DNA of 64,000 bases. Origin: Hydractinia symbiolongicarpus. Taxonomy: Eukaryota; Cnidaria; Hydrozoa; Anthoathecata; Hydractiniidae. The position numbers and the translations under genes were made by a program. The stretch's first letter is position 1, and each line of letters starts with the position of its first letter. The notes under the pieces were generated by a model. It saw only the letters and a program-made list of their open reading frames with translations, was not told the origin of the DNA and did no database searches. Shown here piece after piece: positions 51,201 to 55,431 of this stretch. The stretch is from NCBI RefSeq assembly GCF_029227915.1, contig NC_079889.1, forward strand, positions 7,440,001 to 7,504,000, in the 5' to 3' direction.

Positions 51201-52128
51201 AAATTTGCTACAACTGACAAAATTACACAGATGTCCTTTTGTTAATAAAAATATTTCCAGTTGTATGTTTTTTATGTAACAAAAAGTTTATTGAGCTACT
51301 TAGGTTTAAATCGATAAGATTCAAGATTTTTCAAAGGATTGTACTTTGTCTATTCTAATAAGTTTAGATCACTTTTAACGTCATGTTCTTTATAAGGTTT
51401 TATCTCATTTTTAAATTTATACTTGATCCTTTAAATTGATGGCAAAATTTATATGATTAAACAGTCTGTAATTAAACAAATGCTACATGCTATTTTTAGA
51501 ACATCGCAGGGAGAGTTTAGGAAAAAAATGTAGGGCTTAAGAATCTGACGAAAGGGTACTTAAGTTTGTCATATGTTTTCATAATATTGTTTTGGTTAAT
51601 AAGATAATTTATATACAGCTACATTCACATTGAAATAAAACACACAATAAGTAAAGTACCTTCGTTTCGGCGTTGTAGAGCTTGTAATACAAAACATCTC
51701 AGAAGAGTTTTTGAAACTTTGAAATTATTAAACAAACGATGATACACTGAGGGAATAGTGAGAAGTTGTTAAACAGAAAGAAAAATGTTAGAAAACGTTT
51801 AGCTCTGATGGGGATGTTTATGGCACAGAATAGATTTTCTTTATCATCAAGTGTCGGTTATGAGCATAGTTTGTAGAAAAAAAAGACAATTAAATTTTAG
51901 TAATAGACTTACAGCCGTCTCCTCAATCTGCATGACAATTTCATAATCTGGCAAAATATTTGGGTCTTCATTCACAAGTTTTGTTGCAACTTTGATAGCC
52001 GATTGAAAACAAAACCTATCGATCTTGTAAATATATGGCACCAGTGCTCCGATTGGAAGTGGTATTTTTCCATGTAGGTATACTAAGATGGAGAAGAACA
52101 GTAAAACTTGCAAGGATAATCCCACCAT
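9013..52128 (-). CDS. GABA-B receptor-like class C GPCR, 16 exons, 808 aa
   Basis: Seven-transmembrane receptor of the metabotropic GABA-B type, expected at the plasma membrane as a G-protein-coupled sensor of GABA or another small ligand. Exons, 5' to 3': 52128-51913, 36048-35911, 35779-35606, 33993-33880, 31381-31316, 30879-30691, 30393-30139, 29140-29071, 28861-28781, 27879-27729, 20393-20261, 18773-18663, 18457-18335, 11026-10846, 9680-9523, 9279-9013. The total is 2427 coding bases. All introns are GT-AG with matching phases. A signal peptide (1-20) is followed by a Venus-flytrap domain (about 24-430) with no cysteine-rich linker, then TM1-TM7 (about 456-720) and an 88-residue tail. The YKGLLLIFGLFLAWETRNV segment and the C528-ECL2 cysteine pair are family hallmarks. 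The tail shows no leucine heptads or RSRR-type retention signal, unlike vertebrate GABA-B subunits. Ligand identity is not shown by sequence. Intron 1 alone is 15.9 kb. Confidence 0.93.
9523..9680 (-). CDS. GPCR exon 15: TM6-TM7
   Basis: Residues 668-720. MAVYNVAVLSAVGVV is TM6 and GYVIVAICVCLGTTVTLLLI is TM7, ending FLPK. Donor GTAGGT, phase 0. Confidence 0.92.
9817..10745. mobile_element. MITE-like element with subterminal repeats, in intron 15 of... exons 14-15 gap
   Basis: The left edge (TGATACACCAATATATGACAC) and the complement of the right edge (TGTACACCAATAAATGTCGC, near 10740) match as imperfect inverted repeats. Inside the left edge, 9839-9920 holds four tandem units of 19-21 bases built on TCAACAATAAATGTCGCA. 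No transposase is seen. The element fills most of the intron between receptor exons 14 and 15. Confidence 0.45.
9839..9920. repeat. Minisatellite, 19-21 bp unit
   Basis: Two 19-base and two 21-base units sharing TCAACAAYAAATG, the longer ones preceded by CATGG. They sit just inside the left edge of a MITE-like element. Confidence 0.75.
10846..11026 (-). CDS. GPCR exon 14: extracellular loop 2 and TM5
   Basis: Residues 608-667. The loop cysteines at 623 and 625 can pair with C528. YKGLLLIFGLFLAWETRNV is TM5 with its following intracellular loop, followed by ALNDSKFI. Phase 1 donor GTAACC. Confidence 0.92.
12413..12420 (+). promoter_or_regulatory. Possible TATA box upstream of small gene
   Basis: TATTATATAAATAAG lies about 520 bases before the ATG at 12933, next to a CTGGCGTGCGACGCCAG inverted repeat. 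AT-rich DNA gives such matches by chance, so this is only a candidate. Confidence 0.2.
12933..15411 (+). CDS. Candidate two-exon gene, 57 aa basic protein
   Basis: Exon 1 (12933-13044) reads MKYSEFMEDPTKTLKGGLRS and on to a GRKMS end, and is cut by a strong GTAAGT donor. The next good acceptor, a long pyrimidine tract plus TAG at 15349, opens exon 2 (15350-15411), which stays in frame (RTIACSEKKAKPLLFF...) to a TGA. An AATAAA follows within about 10 bases. The product would be a 57-residue Lys/Arg-rich peptide, perhaps nuclear. It lies on the strand opposite the GPCR, inside an intron. I recognise no family. The exon pairing is inferred; exon 1 could instead belong to another gene or be chance. 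Confidence 0.33.
14203..14662. mobile_element. MITE-like inverted-repeat element
   Basis: GTGCCGATAAGCCGCATACGCC at the left edge and the complement of GGCGTTTGCGGCTTATCGGAA at the right edge agree at about 19 of 21 positions. More GCGGGCGTTTTCGG motifs occur inside each edge. The 460-base body has no transposase. Confidence 0.5.
14286..14311. repeat. Poly-C/poly-A simple repeat
   Basis: A run of 16 C followed by 10 A. Length errors are likely in assembly or sequencing. Confidence 0.9.
17470..17700. repeat. Dispersed repeat, copy 1
   Basis: About 230 bases here match the reverse complement of 43090-43335, sharing TTAACACAGTTATAA, CACGTTTTTAGA, TGCATTTTTA, TGTTTCCTA and TGTACAGTTTAC...ACGCTCAGT. 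No coding potential. Confidence 0.6.
18335..18457 (-). CDS. GPCR exon 13: TM4
   Basis: Residues 567-607. SIKDLHLLGIIFVLLIIDV is the TM4 helix. Acceptor CTTTAG, donor GTAAGT, both phase 0. It lies only 205 bases after exon 12. Confidence 0.9.
18663..18773 (-). CDS. GPCR exon 12: TM3
   Basis: Residues 530-566. AVGFTLSFGGLFSKTWRVYKIF is the TM3 and intracellular loop 2 signature of GABA-B receptors. Acceptor TTCCAG, donor GTAAGT. Confidence 0.92.
18774..20260. other. GPCR intron 11 content
   Basis: AT-rich intron with one terminal-repeat fragment of the 29409-29987 MITE family at 19282-19462. I see nothing else identifiable. Confidence 0.5.
19282..19462. repeat. Solo end of MITE family (29409-29987 type)
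   Basis: Runs parallel to 29812-29992 over about 180 bases, from AATATATCGCA to GTATGAAACTTCGTAAT. Only one end of the element is present. Confidence 0.6.
20261..20393 (-). CDS. GPCR exon 11: TM2
   Basis: Residues 485-529. AIKMSSPTINDVICIGC is the TM1-TM2 loop and TM2 start; FSCN at the end holds the TM3 disulfide cysteine. The exon completes the phase-2 lysine codon and ends at GTAAGA in phase 0. Confidence 0.88.
20840..21300 (-). pseudogene. Tigger transposase C-terminal fragment
   Basis: Reads NTRITTLELLVSACYES, then an acidic stretch, then NSLQILKNFSLFSGKE and a leucine-rich end, broken by stops and a frameshift near 21090-21120. The layout is that of the acidic tail and terminal helix of pogo/Tigger proteins; the call relies on the neighbouring HTH and terminal repeat. 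Confidence 0.45.
21853..22010 (-). pseudogene. Tigger transposase HTH fragment
   Basis: About 50 residues match the CENP-B N-terminal/Psq helix-turn-helix: a basic start, KTLKEECKAFKEIEKGLLNK and the ASIKYVVPPNTI turn. In intact elements this binds the terminal repeats. The frame stops just after TILTRV. Confidence 0.62.
22857..23598 (-). mobile_element. Non-autonomous Helitron copy
   Basis: The minus-strand head is TCTTATATAATAATACGAAG at 23598. The worn tail with GGTGGA/TCCAC hairpin arms lies near 22860-22890. The body carries several TGACGTCAG motifs, GAAACGCTGATCAAGAAAATG and CCCACGCGGTGAAAAA, shared with 36183-37240 and 49440-49675. No protein is encoded. Confidence 0.6.
23599..27728. 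other. GPCR intron 10, right part
   Basis: AT-rich, no gene found. At 26290-26600 there is a TATAAAAAG box with a flanking region that could be a solo LTR or an old promoter. Short ORFs here look like chance. Confidence 0.4.
27729..27879 (-). CDS. GPCR exon 10: TM1
   Basis: Residues 435-484: DGYVPRDRATI and then the TM1 helix (ALLGSVWALALIGFVLAFG). There is no cysteine-rich domain between flytrap and TM1, which is diagnostic of the GABA-B branch. Donor GTAGGT, phase 2. Confidence 0.88.
28355..28480 (-). mobile_element. Helitron 3' end fragment
   Basis: Begins (as plus-strand complement) CTAGTCGTTAGCCCGTGG, with hairpin arms CCGTGGA/TCCACCGG, then a run of GACAGACAGACAGACGGACAG. This is the same tail as at 47711-47753. 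The head is not preserved. Confidence 0.6.
28781..28861 (-). CDS. GPCR exon 9: juxtamembrane
   Basis: Residues 408-434, from GTYVNIG to ELFP, the link between flytrap and membrane. Acceptor TTTAG, donor GTAAAG, phase 1 on both sides. Confidence 0.82.
29071..29140 (-). CDS. GPCR exon 8: flytrap end
   Basis: A 70-base exon for residues 385-407 (GSVRYD...FRQFRN). It ends in phase 1 at GTAGCA, a weak donor, and joins the next exon to restore a glycine codon before TYVNIG. Confidence 0.8.
29208..29240 (-). mobile_element. Worn Helitron tail
   Basis: CTAGTTGTATAGCCCGTTGAAAAATCCA is a mutated version of the Helitron tail at 28355. Nothing else of the element remains. Confidence 0.4.
29409..29987. 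mobile_element. MITE with about 57-bp inverted ends
   Basis: The left edge GAGTTTCACACCCCGCAGG, followed by TCTGGGCGCTAGCGAAGC, pairs with the complement of 29930-29987 over about 57 bases with a handful of mismatches. The body has no transposase. Related solo ends lie at 19282-19462 and 50336-50450. It makes up over half of the intron between GPCR exons 7 and 8. Confidence 0.65.
30139..30393 (-). CDS. GPCR exon 7: flytrap hinge
   Basis: Residues 300-384. Contains FAFDAVWAIAKSLD, the conserved helix close to the ligand cleft in GABA-B receptors. Acceptor TTGTAG, donor GTAAGA, phase 0. Confidence 0.9.
30691..30879 (-). CDS. GPCR exon 6: flytrap lobe 2
   Basis: Residues 237-299. MYGPKFVWIV and the later MIIAAEGHF segment match the GABA-B flytrap. 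Acceptor TTTCTAG, donor GTAAAA, phase 0. Confidence 0.88.
31316..31381 (-). CDS. GPCR exon 5: flytrap lobe 2
   Basis: A 66-base exon encoding residues 215-236 (ALDTRIIFADF...KKIFCE), the beta strand and helix that GABA-B receptors have here. Phase 0 on both sides, donor GTATGT. Confidence 0.85.
31382..33879. other. GPCR intron 4 content
   Basis: AT-rich. It holds a TTCGCGAAA-type repeat at 33531-33688; nothing else recognisable. Confidence 0.45.
33531..33688. repeat. TTCGCGAAA-type dispersed repeat
   Basis: Repeated TTCGCGAAAGTTTT, TTCGCAAAATT, TTTTGCGA and CGCGAAAATTTCTGCC motifs within 160 bases. Similar blocks occur at 50531-50680 and more weakly at 42650-43040, 60450 and 63190-63360. 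Confidence 0.6.
33880..33993 (-). CDS. GPCR exon 4: flytrap lobe 2
   Basis: Residues 177-214, a short phase-0 exon ending DTQMEKLK before GTAAGG. It aligns with the segment before the RII strand in GABA-B receptors. Confidence 0.8.
33994..35605. other. GPCR intron 3 content
   Basis: No gene or identifiable transposon. AT-rich with a short TATATATATATTATTATTATC simple repeat near 35330-35350. Confidence 0.4.
35606..35779 (-). CDS. GPCR exon 3: flytrap lobe 1-2
   Basis: Residues 119-176. The YPFFFRTTPS motif and the FNWKHVSLLYD strand are classic class C flytrap signatures. Acceptor CTTTAG, donor GTAAGT, phase 0. Confidence 0.9.
35911..36048 (-). CDS. GPCR exon 2: flytrap lobe 1
   Basis: Encodes residues 73-118, including YQLLYNGPAKVAIIGPGYSA. 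The glycine-serine loop matches the place where GABA-B1 has ligand-contact serines; only one serine is clearly kept. Acceptor AAATTAG, donor GTATAC, both phase 0. Confidence 0.88.
36183..36649 (-). mobile_element. Non-autonomous Helitron, downstream unit of array
   Basis: On the minus strand it runs from head TCTTTTATAATAATATAAAAC (36649) to the tail CTAG at 36186-36183, where the arms are a worn form of the CCGTGG/CCACGG hairpin. The head abuts the CTAG of the next unit without a spacer. The body carries TGACGTCAGCAATGAACCCG and GAAAATGTATAGGATGATG, shared with the other copies. Confidence 0.65.
36650..37240 (-). mobile_element. Non-autonomous Helitron, upstream unit of array
   Basis: The tail CTAG is at 36650-36653. 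The body shares GCTTGAAACGCTGATGAAAA, ACCCACGCGGTGAAAAATG and the CAAGGAAACATGAGCACATCC end block with 22857-23598. The head is not cleanly preserved, so the right limit is approximate. Confidence 0.55.
37241..38871. other. Region upstream of 2A-type element ORF
   Basis: Part of GPCR intron 1. From about 38040 to 38560 the base composition is more GC-rich than the surroundings. It includes CGATCTGACCGAAGATCG as a short inverted repeat. It may be the 5' region of the element coded at 38872-39640. No protein was recognised. Confidence 0.35.
38872..39640 (+). pseudogene. 2A peptide plus cysteine-peptidase-like and EEP endonuclease fossil
   Basis: The ORF starts MFFCHVLTISSFLHKLLLFL and then has CGDIKSNPGP (38932-38961), a 2A-like ribosome-skipping motif. 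In 2A peptides the bond between the final G and P is skipped during translation. Next comes GSFNQGDKKFGETAGIQC, resembling the cysteine-peptidase-like proteins found beside such motifs in transposable elements. A stop interrupts at 39109. After a further break, ILGDFNINA, PTHLAGAIPDHVYV and HFSDHNAIKF (about 39370-39590) match the C-terminal half of an exonuclease-endonuclease-phosphatase domain. In-frame stops show decay. The parent element type is uncertain: a Helentron-like element or a non-LTR retrotransposon. Confidence 0.6.
39721..39870. repeat. Direct repeat, about 106-bp period
   Basis: AACACATGGTGTGGTATAAA occurs at about 39729 and again near 39836, with less similar sequence between. 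No coding potential. Confidence 0.6.
39871..43089. other. GPCR intron 1, unassigned part
   Basis: No gene found. A more GC-rich patch at 40960-41260 has a short inverted repeat (GTTGAACCCGCGCCCGCTCAAC). Weak TTCGCGAAA-type motifs lie at 42650-42720 and 42950-43040. Confidence 0.4.
43090..43335. repeat. Dispersed repeat, copy 2 (inverted)
   Basis: Reverse-complement match to 17470-17700. The following 43395-43455 stretch (TTCATGTTAGTCTGCATTTT ... GGATATGGAAATAG) also matches 18010-18080, but in direct orientation. Confidence 0.6.
44096..44186. repeat. 12-bp tandem repeat and (TAA)n microsatellite
   Basis: TTAGTAACCAAG units (44096-44152) followed by a run of ATA triplets (44160-44186). Confidence 0.85.
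44331..44505. repeat. Tandem repeat with 120-bp period
   Basis: AAATTGTACTTTTGGGAAAT at 44331 recurs at 44451 as AAATTGTTCTTTTGGGAAAT, with similarity continuing for about 50 bases. Confidence 0.65.
44985..45330. repeat. Dispersed repeat shared with 53028-53290
   Basis: The two regions share ACATTCTGTTTGAATTTTCTGA-like, AAAAGTTATTTAATACATCTTC-like and AAGTTGTGTTGCAAGTT blocks in the same order. No protein is recognised. Confidence 0.6.
45524..45712 (+). pseudogene. Unidentified coding fossil, 5' part
   Basis: From ATG the frame reads MSGGRIIVPVVPEATRDDQL and, after one stop, KPDLEVEVEHFKTVLRVYLD and LNDLEIINKDFSDLL. The codon pattern looks protein-derived. I do not recognise the family. It may belong with the fossil at 46760-47480. 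Confidence 0.35.
46600..46737 (-). mobile_element. Helitron head fragment
   Basis: On the minus strand it starts TCTATAATAATACGAAG at 46737, followed by the GTGACAAGCAAAGTGG and TTCATTTTCCTC block shared with 23500-23598. The body beyond about 46600 is lost. Confidence 0.6.
46760..47480 (+). pseudogene. Unidentified coding fossil, 3' part
   Basis: Several plus-strand frames look protein-like, for example CLVAGGDSASVLECFTETNG, HLLANFAIKSDRIVNLFEKW and ESVASRLIRTACKAFHPRGS, with stops between. The sequence is too decayed for a full frame. I do not recognise the family; a dead transposon gene is likely from its place among repeats. Confidence 0.35.
47587..47753 (+). mobile_element. Helitron array unit A (5' truncated)
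   Basis: The tail is a perfect hairpin CCCGTGGA-TTTT-TCCACGGG (47723-47742), then CTAACGA and CTAG ending at 47753. The next unit begins at once. The front shares TGTCTGTCTG and the ATTTCTGTCCACTTTGTTGC block with unit B. Confidence 0.72.
47754..47940 (+). mobile_element. Helitron array unit B, complete, 187 bp
   Basis: Starts TCTCCATAATAATAGCCGTC and ends with the same CCCGTGGA/TCCACGGG hairpin, then CTAACGACTAG. The 5'-TC start, the hairpin about 7 bases before the end and the CTAG end are the defining marks of a Helitron. It encodes no protein. Confidence 0.78.
47941..48003 (+). mobile_element. Helitron array unit C head
   Basis: TCTCTTTAATAATAGCCGTC begins exactly where unit B ends. Similarity to unit B lasts to about 48000, where sequence leading into the reverse transcriptase fossil replaces it. 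Confidence 0.65.
48004..49471 (+). pseudogene. Non-LTR retrotransposon reverse transcriptase fossil
   Basis: Plus-strand frames give the RT domain in order: the finger region (KASAGEDKIPAKLAK, then TPIDKVSKKKYSLNNFRPI, 48213-48491); palm motif A (LIDLSKAFDCVPRDLL, 48672); motif B (SGVPKGSVLGL, about 48843); the YADDNT catalytic motif C (about 48939); and the thumb (LGVTIDDKLNFNLHI). The type is close to the CR1/L2/Jockey group. Stops and frameshifts at about 48491, 48620, 48895 and 49240 make it inactive. The endonuclease domain is missing. It lies opposite to the GPCR in intron 1. Confidence 0.85.
49440..49675 (-). mobile_element. Helitron internal fragment
   Basis: Carries GAACTTGAAACGTTGATGAG, GCTGACGTCAGCAATGGCCC and CTTGAAACGCTGAGCAAGAA, as in the 22857-23598 element. 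Neither end is present. Confidence 0.55.
49681..50278 (-). pseudogene. SAP-like plus SWIM zinc-finger protein, pseudogene
   Basis: From ATG at 50278: KKDCVQWLMERGLSSGG followed by a basic leucine-rich helix (SAP-like, DNA binding), a stop, then TTLDPNLIPPISAPWCPKEE in another frame. At 49980-49681 comes a SWIM zinc finger CECPVGVSGLCCHTLAL (CxC...CxH). Its end, ACTEQLQKW, is typical of multi-copy SWIM proteins in cnidarians and fish, which often carry a YqaJ-type nuclease further on; that part is missing here. Several stops and shifts make it a pseudogene, probably of transposon origin. Confidence 0.6.
50336..50450. repeat. Solo end of MITE family (29409-29987 type)
   Basis: Ends CGGGCCCACACTTGCGCGGTATGAAACTC, matching the right edge of 29409-29987. 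The other end is absent. Confidence 0.55.
50531..50680. repeat. TTCGCGAAA-type dispersed repeat
   Basis: Four close copies of CGCGAAAGTTTATC / CGCGAAAATTTT in 150 bases, same family as 33531-33688. Confidence 0.6.
50681..51912. other. GPCR intron 1, 5' part
   Basis: No gene seen. At 51060-51130 a short GC-rich patch contains GACCTCGCAAGCTCGGTCGG. Confidence 0.4.
51913..52128 (-). CDS. GPCR exon 1: signal peptide and flytrap start
   Basis: Starts at an ATG with a hydrophobic signal segment (MVGLSLQVLLFFSILVYLHG), then the first flytrap strand (PIGALVPY) and the ILPDYEIV motif seen in GABA-B receptors. It ends at GTAAGT in phase 0. Residues 1-72. Confidence 0.88.
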
Positions 52129-52358
52129 ATCTAAAACGAATATACTCCTTTTTTTACAGGCACGCAGTGTAAATAATTTTCAAACAGTTTTTGCTTTTTT
52201 TTCAATACACTAGTATCGATCTTTAATATTTACACTGTAAGCTCGGGATGATTTTGAATGATTCAATCAGTACATTTTCTTTCTTGGGTTACAAATTGAT
52301 TTCGTATATGATTTACATGTAAAGCGCCATTATTCAGTTTCATCTCATCTCGGATCCC

Positions 52359-52366
52359 ATTATATA
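52359..52366 (-). promoter_or_regulatory. Possible TATA box of GPCR gene
   Basis: TATATAAT on the minus strand lies about 230 bases before the receptor ATG. This is a weak match in AT-rich DNA and no initiator was identified. Confidence 0.2.
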
Positions 52367-53027
52367 GGCACTTAAAAAATTAAAAAAACCGTAAAAGATT
52401 TTTGCCTCTTTAGCTGGAAAAAGAGAGAACGTATTGTTTTCGTCAAAAGTTGATTGGATCGCATCGCACTTAAATTTGTGAAGGTGATTCAAATGTTTAA
52501 ATATTCGAATTTTATAGAGGCACCATAAGCAGCACGGCTACCATAATGACAAATCCAAAACTGAGATATTAAAAATTTCGTTTTTGCAGTTGAAATAAAA
52601 ACTTAAAAAGTCGCAAGTTTTGCTAACATAGCCATCTCCATACACCCTTCCCACTACATTTGATAGCAAAAAGTGTATAAAGGGTTAAATTGTCAAGATT
52701 CGAAACACTTAATTTGCTGTTTTTCTAGGTTAGCTCTATACACAAGTTTAGCATTTACCTATTAATACAAAAAGTTTATATTTTAGAAAATAAATTGTTA
52801 AACAAATAAATCTACCGCGTGGTCGACCACCTGCGTCTACTATTTTGTTACTTTTGAGTGCATTTTTTGTACGTCGTTGTCGTAAGAAATTATCCAGTAC
52901 AACCTAATATACAATACCATATAGTGGACAGGAAGCTCAAGGGTCCTGTATAATATCGACATAAGAGGATATGTTCTAGCATATTTCAAAGTGTAGGTTA
53001 CCGTTGCACTAAGGCAATTAAAGTAGA

Positions 53028-53290
53028 CTTTCGGTGACGTCCTCGGAAGCTTGATTATTTTTAAAATACAACTGTCAGCTTTAAATTCAATCACTTTAGT
53101 TTTGGAACAAATTTTAACATTCTGTTTAAAGTTTCTGATAGTCTAGTGAAAGTTATTTGACATATTTTCTGGTGTTGACATAATACTAATTAAAACCCGA
53201 AAATCCGATTTTCTCCATTTTCCGGTAAAATCTGATGAAATAAGAAAAGAGAATGATTTTCTTTGATTAAAGAAAAGTTGTGTTGCGAGT
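53028..53290. repeat. Dispersed repeat shared with 44985-45330
   Basis: Shares ACATTCTGTTTAAAGTTTCT, GTGAAAGTTATTTGACATAT and AAAGTTGTGTTGCGAGTT blocks with the other copy. Confidence 0.6.
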
Positions 53291-54929
53291 TACTAAACGT
53301 GAATTTATAGTTACTAAACAGAGAGAAATGTTCGCAACAAACCTTTCAAACAACGCCGCCAATCTACCTATACCTTGTCCTTTATTGCTTAAGTGGTCGT
53401 TCTTCAATTTTTTTACTTTATTTTTGAAGAAGCTGAGCTCGTTTTTATTTGTCTCTCTTTTTGTTCTTTCTGCGTACATTCAATATATTTTCAATCAATG
53501 TGTCAAATGTGCATGAATAAATTATACGCTGCAATTACACAAATTTCAAGTGGCAAAAAGAAAATTAAGTGTTATATTGAACATGTTTTATATCGGTAAA
53601 AGTTTTTAAACTTTAACTTTATTTCTCAGCCTCACACCTTATGTCTCATTTTTACTCTAATCTATTGTAAATCACATTTTAATTATTTATTTGAAAATAT
53701 TTTTTCACAGTAACTATATACAATATTTGGTCTAATGTGCAATTGTGCAATCTTTGTACAATTTTTATACACGATATACATTATCTCTATAGTAGGGCCG
53801 CGTCAAAATCGCTCTGTACGTGTAAATTCAAATCAAATTCTCGTCAGACTAGCTTAATTCATAGGAGTGGCGTCATCTTAATATCGGCAAAGATTTATGG
53901 AATAAAATTATATCTACTCGGTCATTGTGACAAATTTAAAACACTCATAATTTACGTTAGTATAAAACAATTCATCACAAGTGTATAAAGTAGCCTACTT
54001 CATAAAATACTTCATTGTTCTTCCGGGAATATTGCGTCTTGTACCAAACTTGTGGTATGTCGAGTATGCGAATTAACGGTATAGCACGACGTAGTAAGCG
54101 CTGTAAGCCCTGCTTAGAAGCAGTAGTGTTCAATGGAAAAAAGAAGTGCGCGCAAACTTAAAATGACGGAGATTCAAGGAAATTCATTAACTGAAATCAT
54201 AGAATAACAGCGCTCCTAAATATTTTGCAATATCGAGCACTTTAATGCGTGCGTCTTAAGCCGATGTGCTAAAAAGTTAAAATGGAATATCACCTTTAGA
54301 GAATACCGTATTGTTTTTACCCCTAGTCCCCTATTCATAACGCGGTTAGTACGCGATTTTGCAACCAAACTTGGTAGACCATGAAATATAAAGAAATGGT
54401 CTATAGAAAATTGTAGAGTATGATAAATAAATCAATGTAGAGGCAAGTGGAAAGATGTTATGCTGGACAAGTTTCAGTCTACTGAACCAAAATCCAGGCA
54501 AAATGTTAAGAACCAGGCATACAAAATATAAAGTAACAAAATATCTTTTGCGCATAGAGAATGTGTGAATAAAAATTAAAAAATTAGGCGACCTTTTTTT
54601 AAAAAAGACTTATCAAAGAACAAAGACAGAATTTTAAAGAGTTGTTCGAAGAAAACATTTCTGTGTTTGCATTTTTTTACTATCGTTATTTACATAACAA
54701 ACAAGAACCCCGCAGCTTAAAGATATCCGTCATTATTGTCTGAAACGGTTCCGTGGAGCAGGGGCAGTCTCGGGGGCGCGCATGCACATTTCTACATCCA
54801 GGAGACTGGGTAAACACATACCACCTCGTTATGAGTTTAAAAAAAAACGTCTTTCGATGAGATCGTTTTAAAAAGAGAATGTAAATACAGTCCTATAGAA
54901 CATACGTTTGTTATTGATACATGTCTTAT

Positions 54930-54985
54930 TATTAAAGACTAGCCGGGAGACCCGGTGTCGGAACGTCTGGTTAAGCGACAAGTGC
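54930..54985 (-). mobile_element. Helitron head-tail junction
   Basis: On the minus strand a CCGGGTCTCCCGG hairpin is followed directly by CTAG (54952-54949) and then TCTTTAATAATAAGACATG, a Helitron-type head like that of 47941. Body lengths on both sides are not clear. Confidence 0.45.
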
Positions 54986-55431
54986 ATGTGCGACCTGGCG
55001 TTGAACACTCTGTGGAACATCTAATAAGAGCCTTAAATCGTACCACACAATCAGGCATGCCGTAAATCTAGTGAATCGCATACACCATTATAGTGTTGCT
55101 ACTGTAGCTGAAATAAAAACAGAGTTTACAAACCGTTGTTCATACGTCATAGCAAAAACATTCACTCAATATAATTAGCGCTTAGTAAAATCTGTTTAAA
55201 GAAAAAAAAAGAAACAGTCTATTGCTAACACCAGGCTGAGCTGTTAGTACAGGTAAACCGTGTAACGCATCCGTACAGGCACCCTATTCGGTAAACTGTA
55301 TATGATAGTTATCCCGCTCCGCTGTAAAACGGAGAACGATAAACGGCGCACTCCGTTGTTGCGCTGTTGCTCCAGCGATAGCGGAGAGCGATGCTTATGG
55401 AAGGTTTTGCTATTTGCCTATGAAATAAAAA

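Larger units (their letters stand above)
52367..55431. other. Gene-free region between GPCR and pseudokinase genes
   Basis: Contains a dispersed repeat (53028-53290) and a Helitron junction near 54949. The short ORFs at 53280-53600 and 53737-53988 have low-complexity or phenylalanine-rich products and no recognisable domain. Confidence 0.45.

Noticed and set aside
53280-53599. Overlapping plus and minus ORFs
   Set aside because: Hydrophobic low-complexity products with no domain, in repeat-rich DNA.
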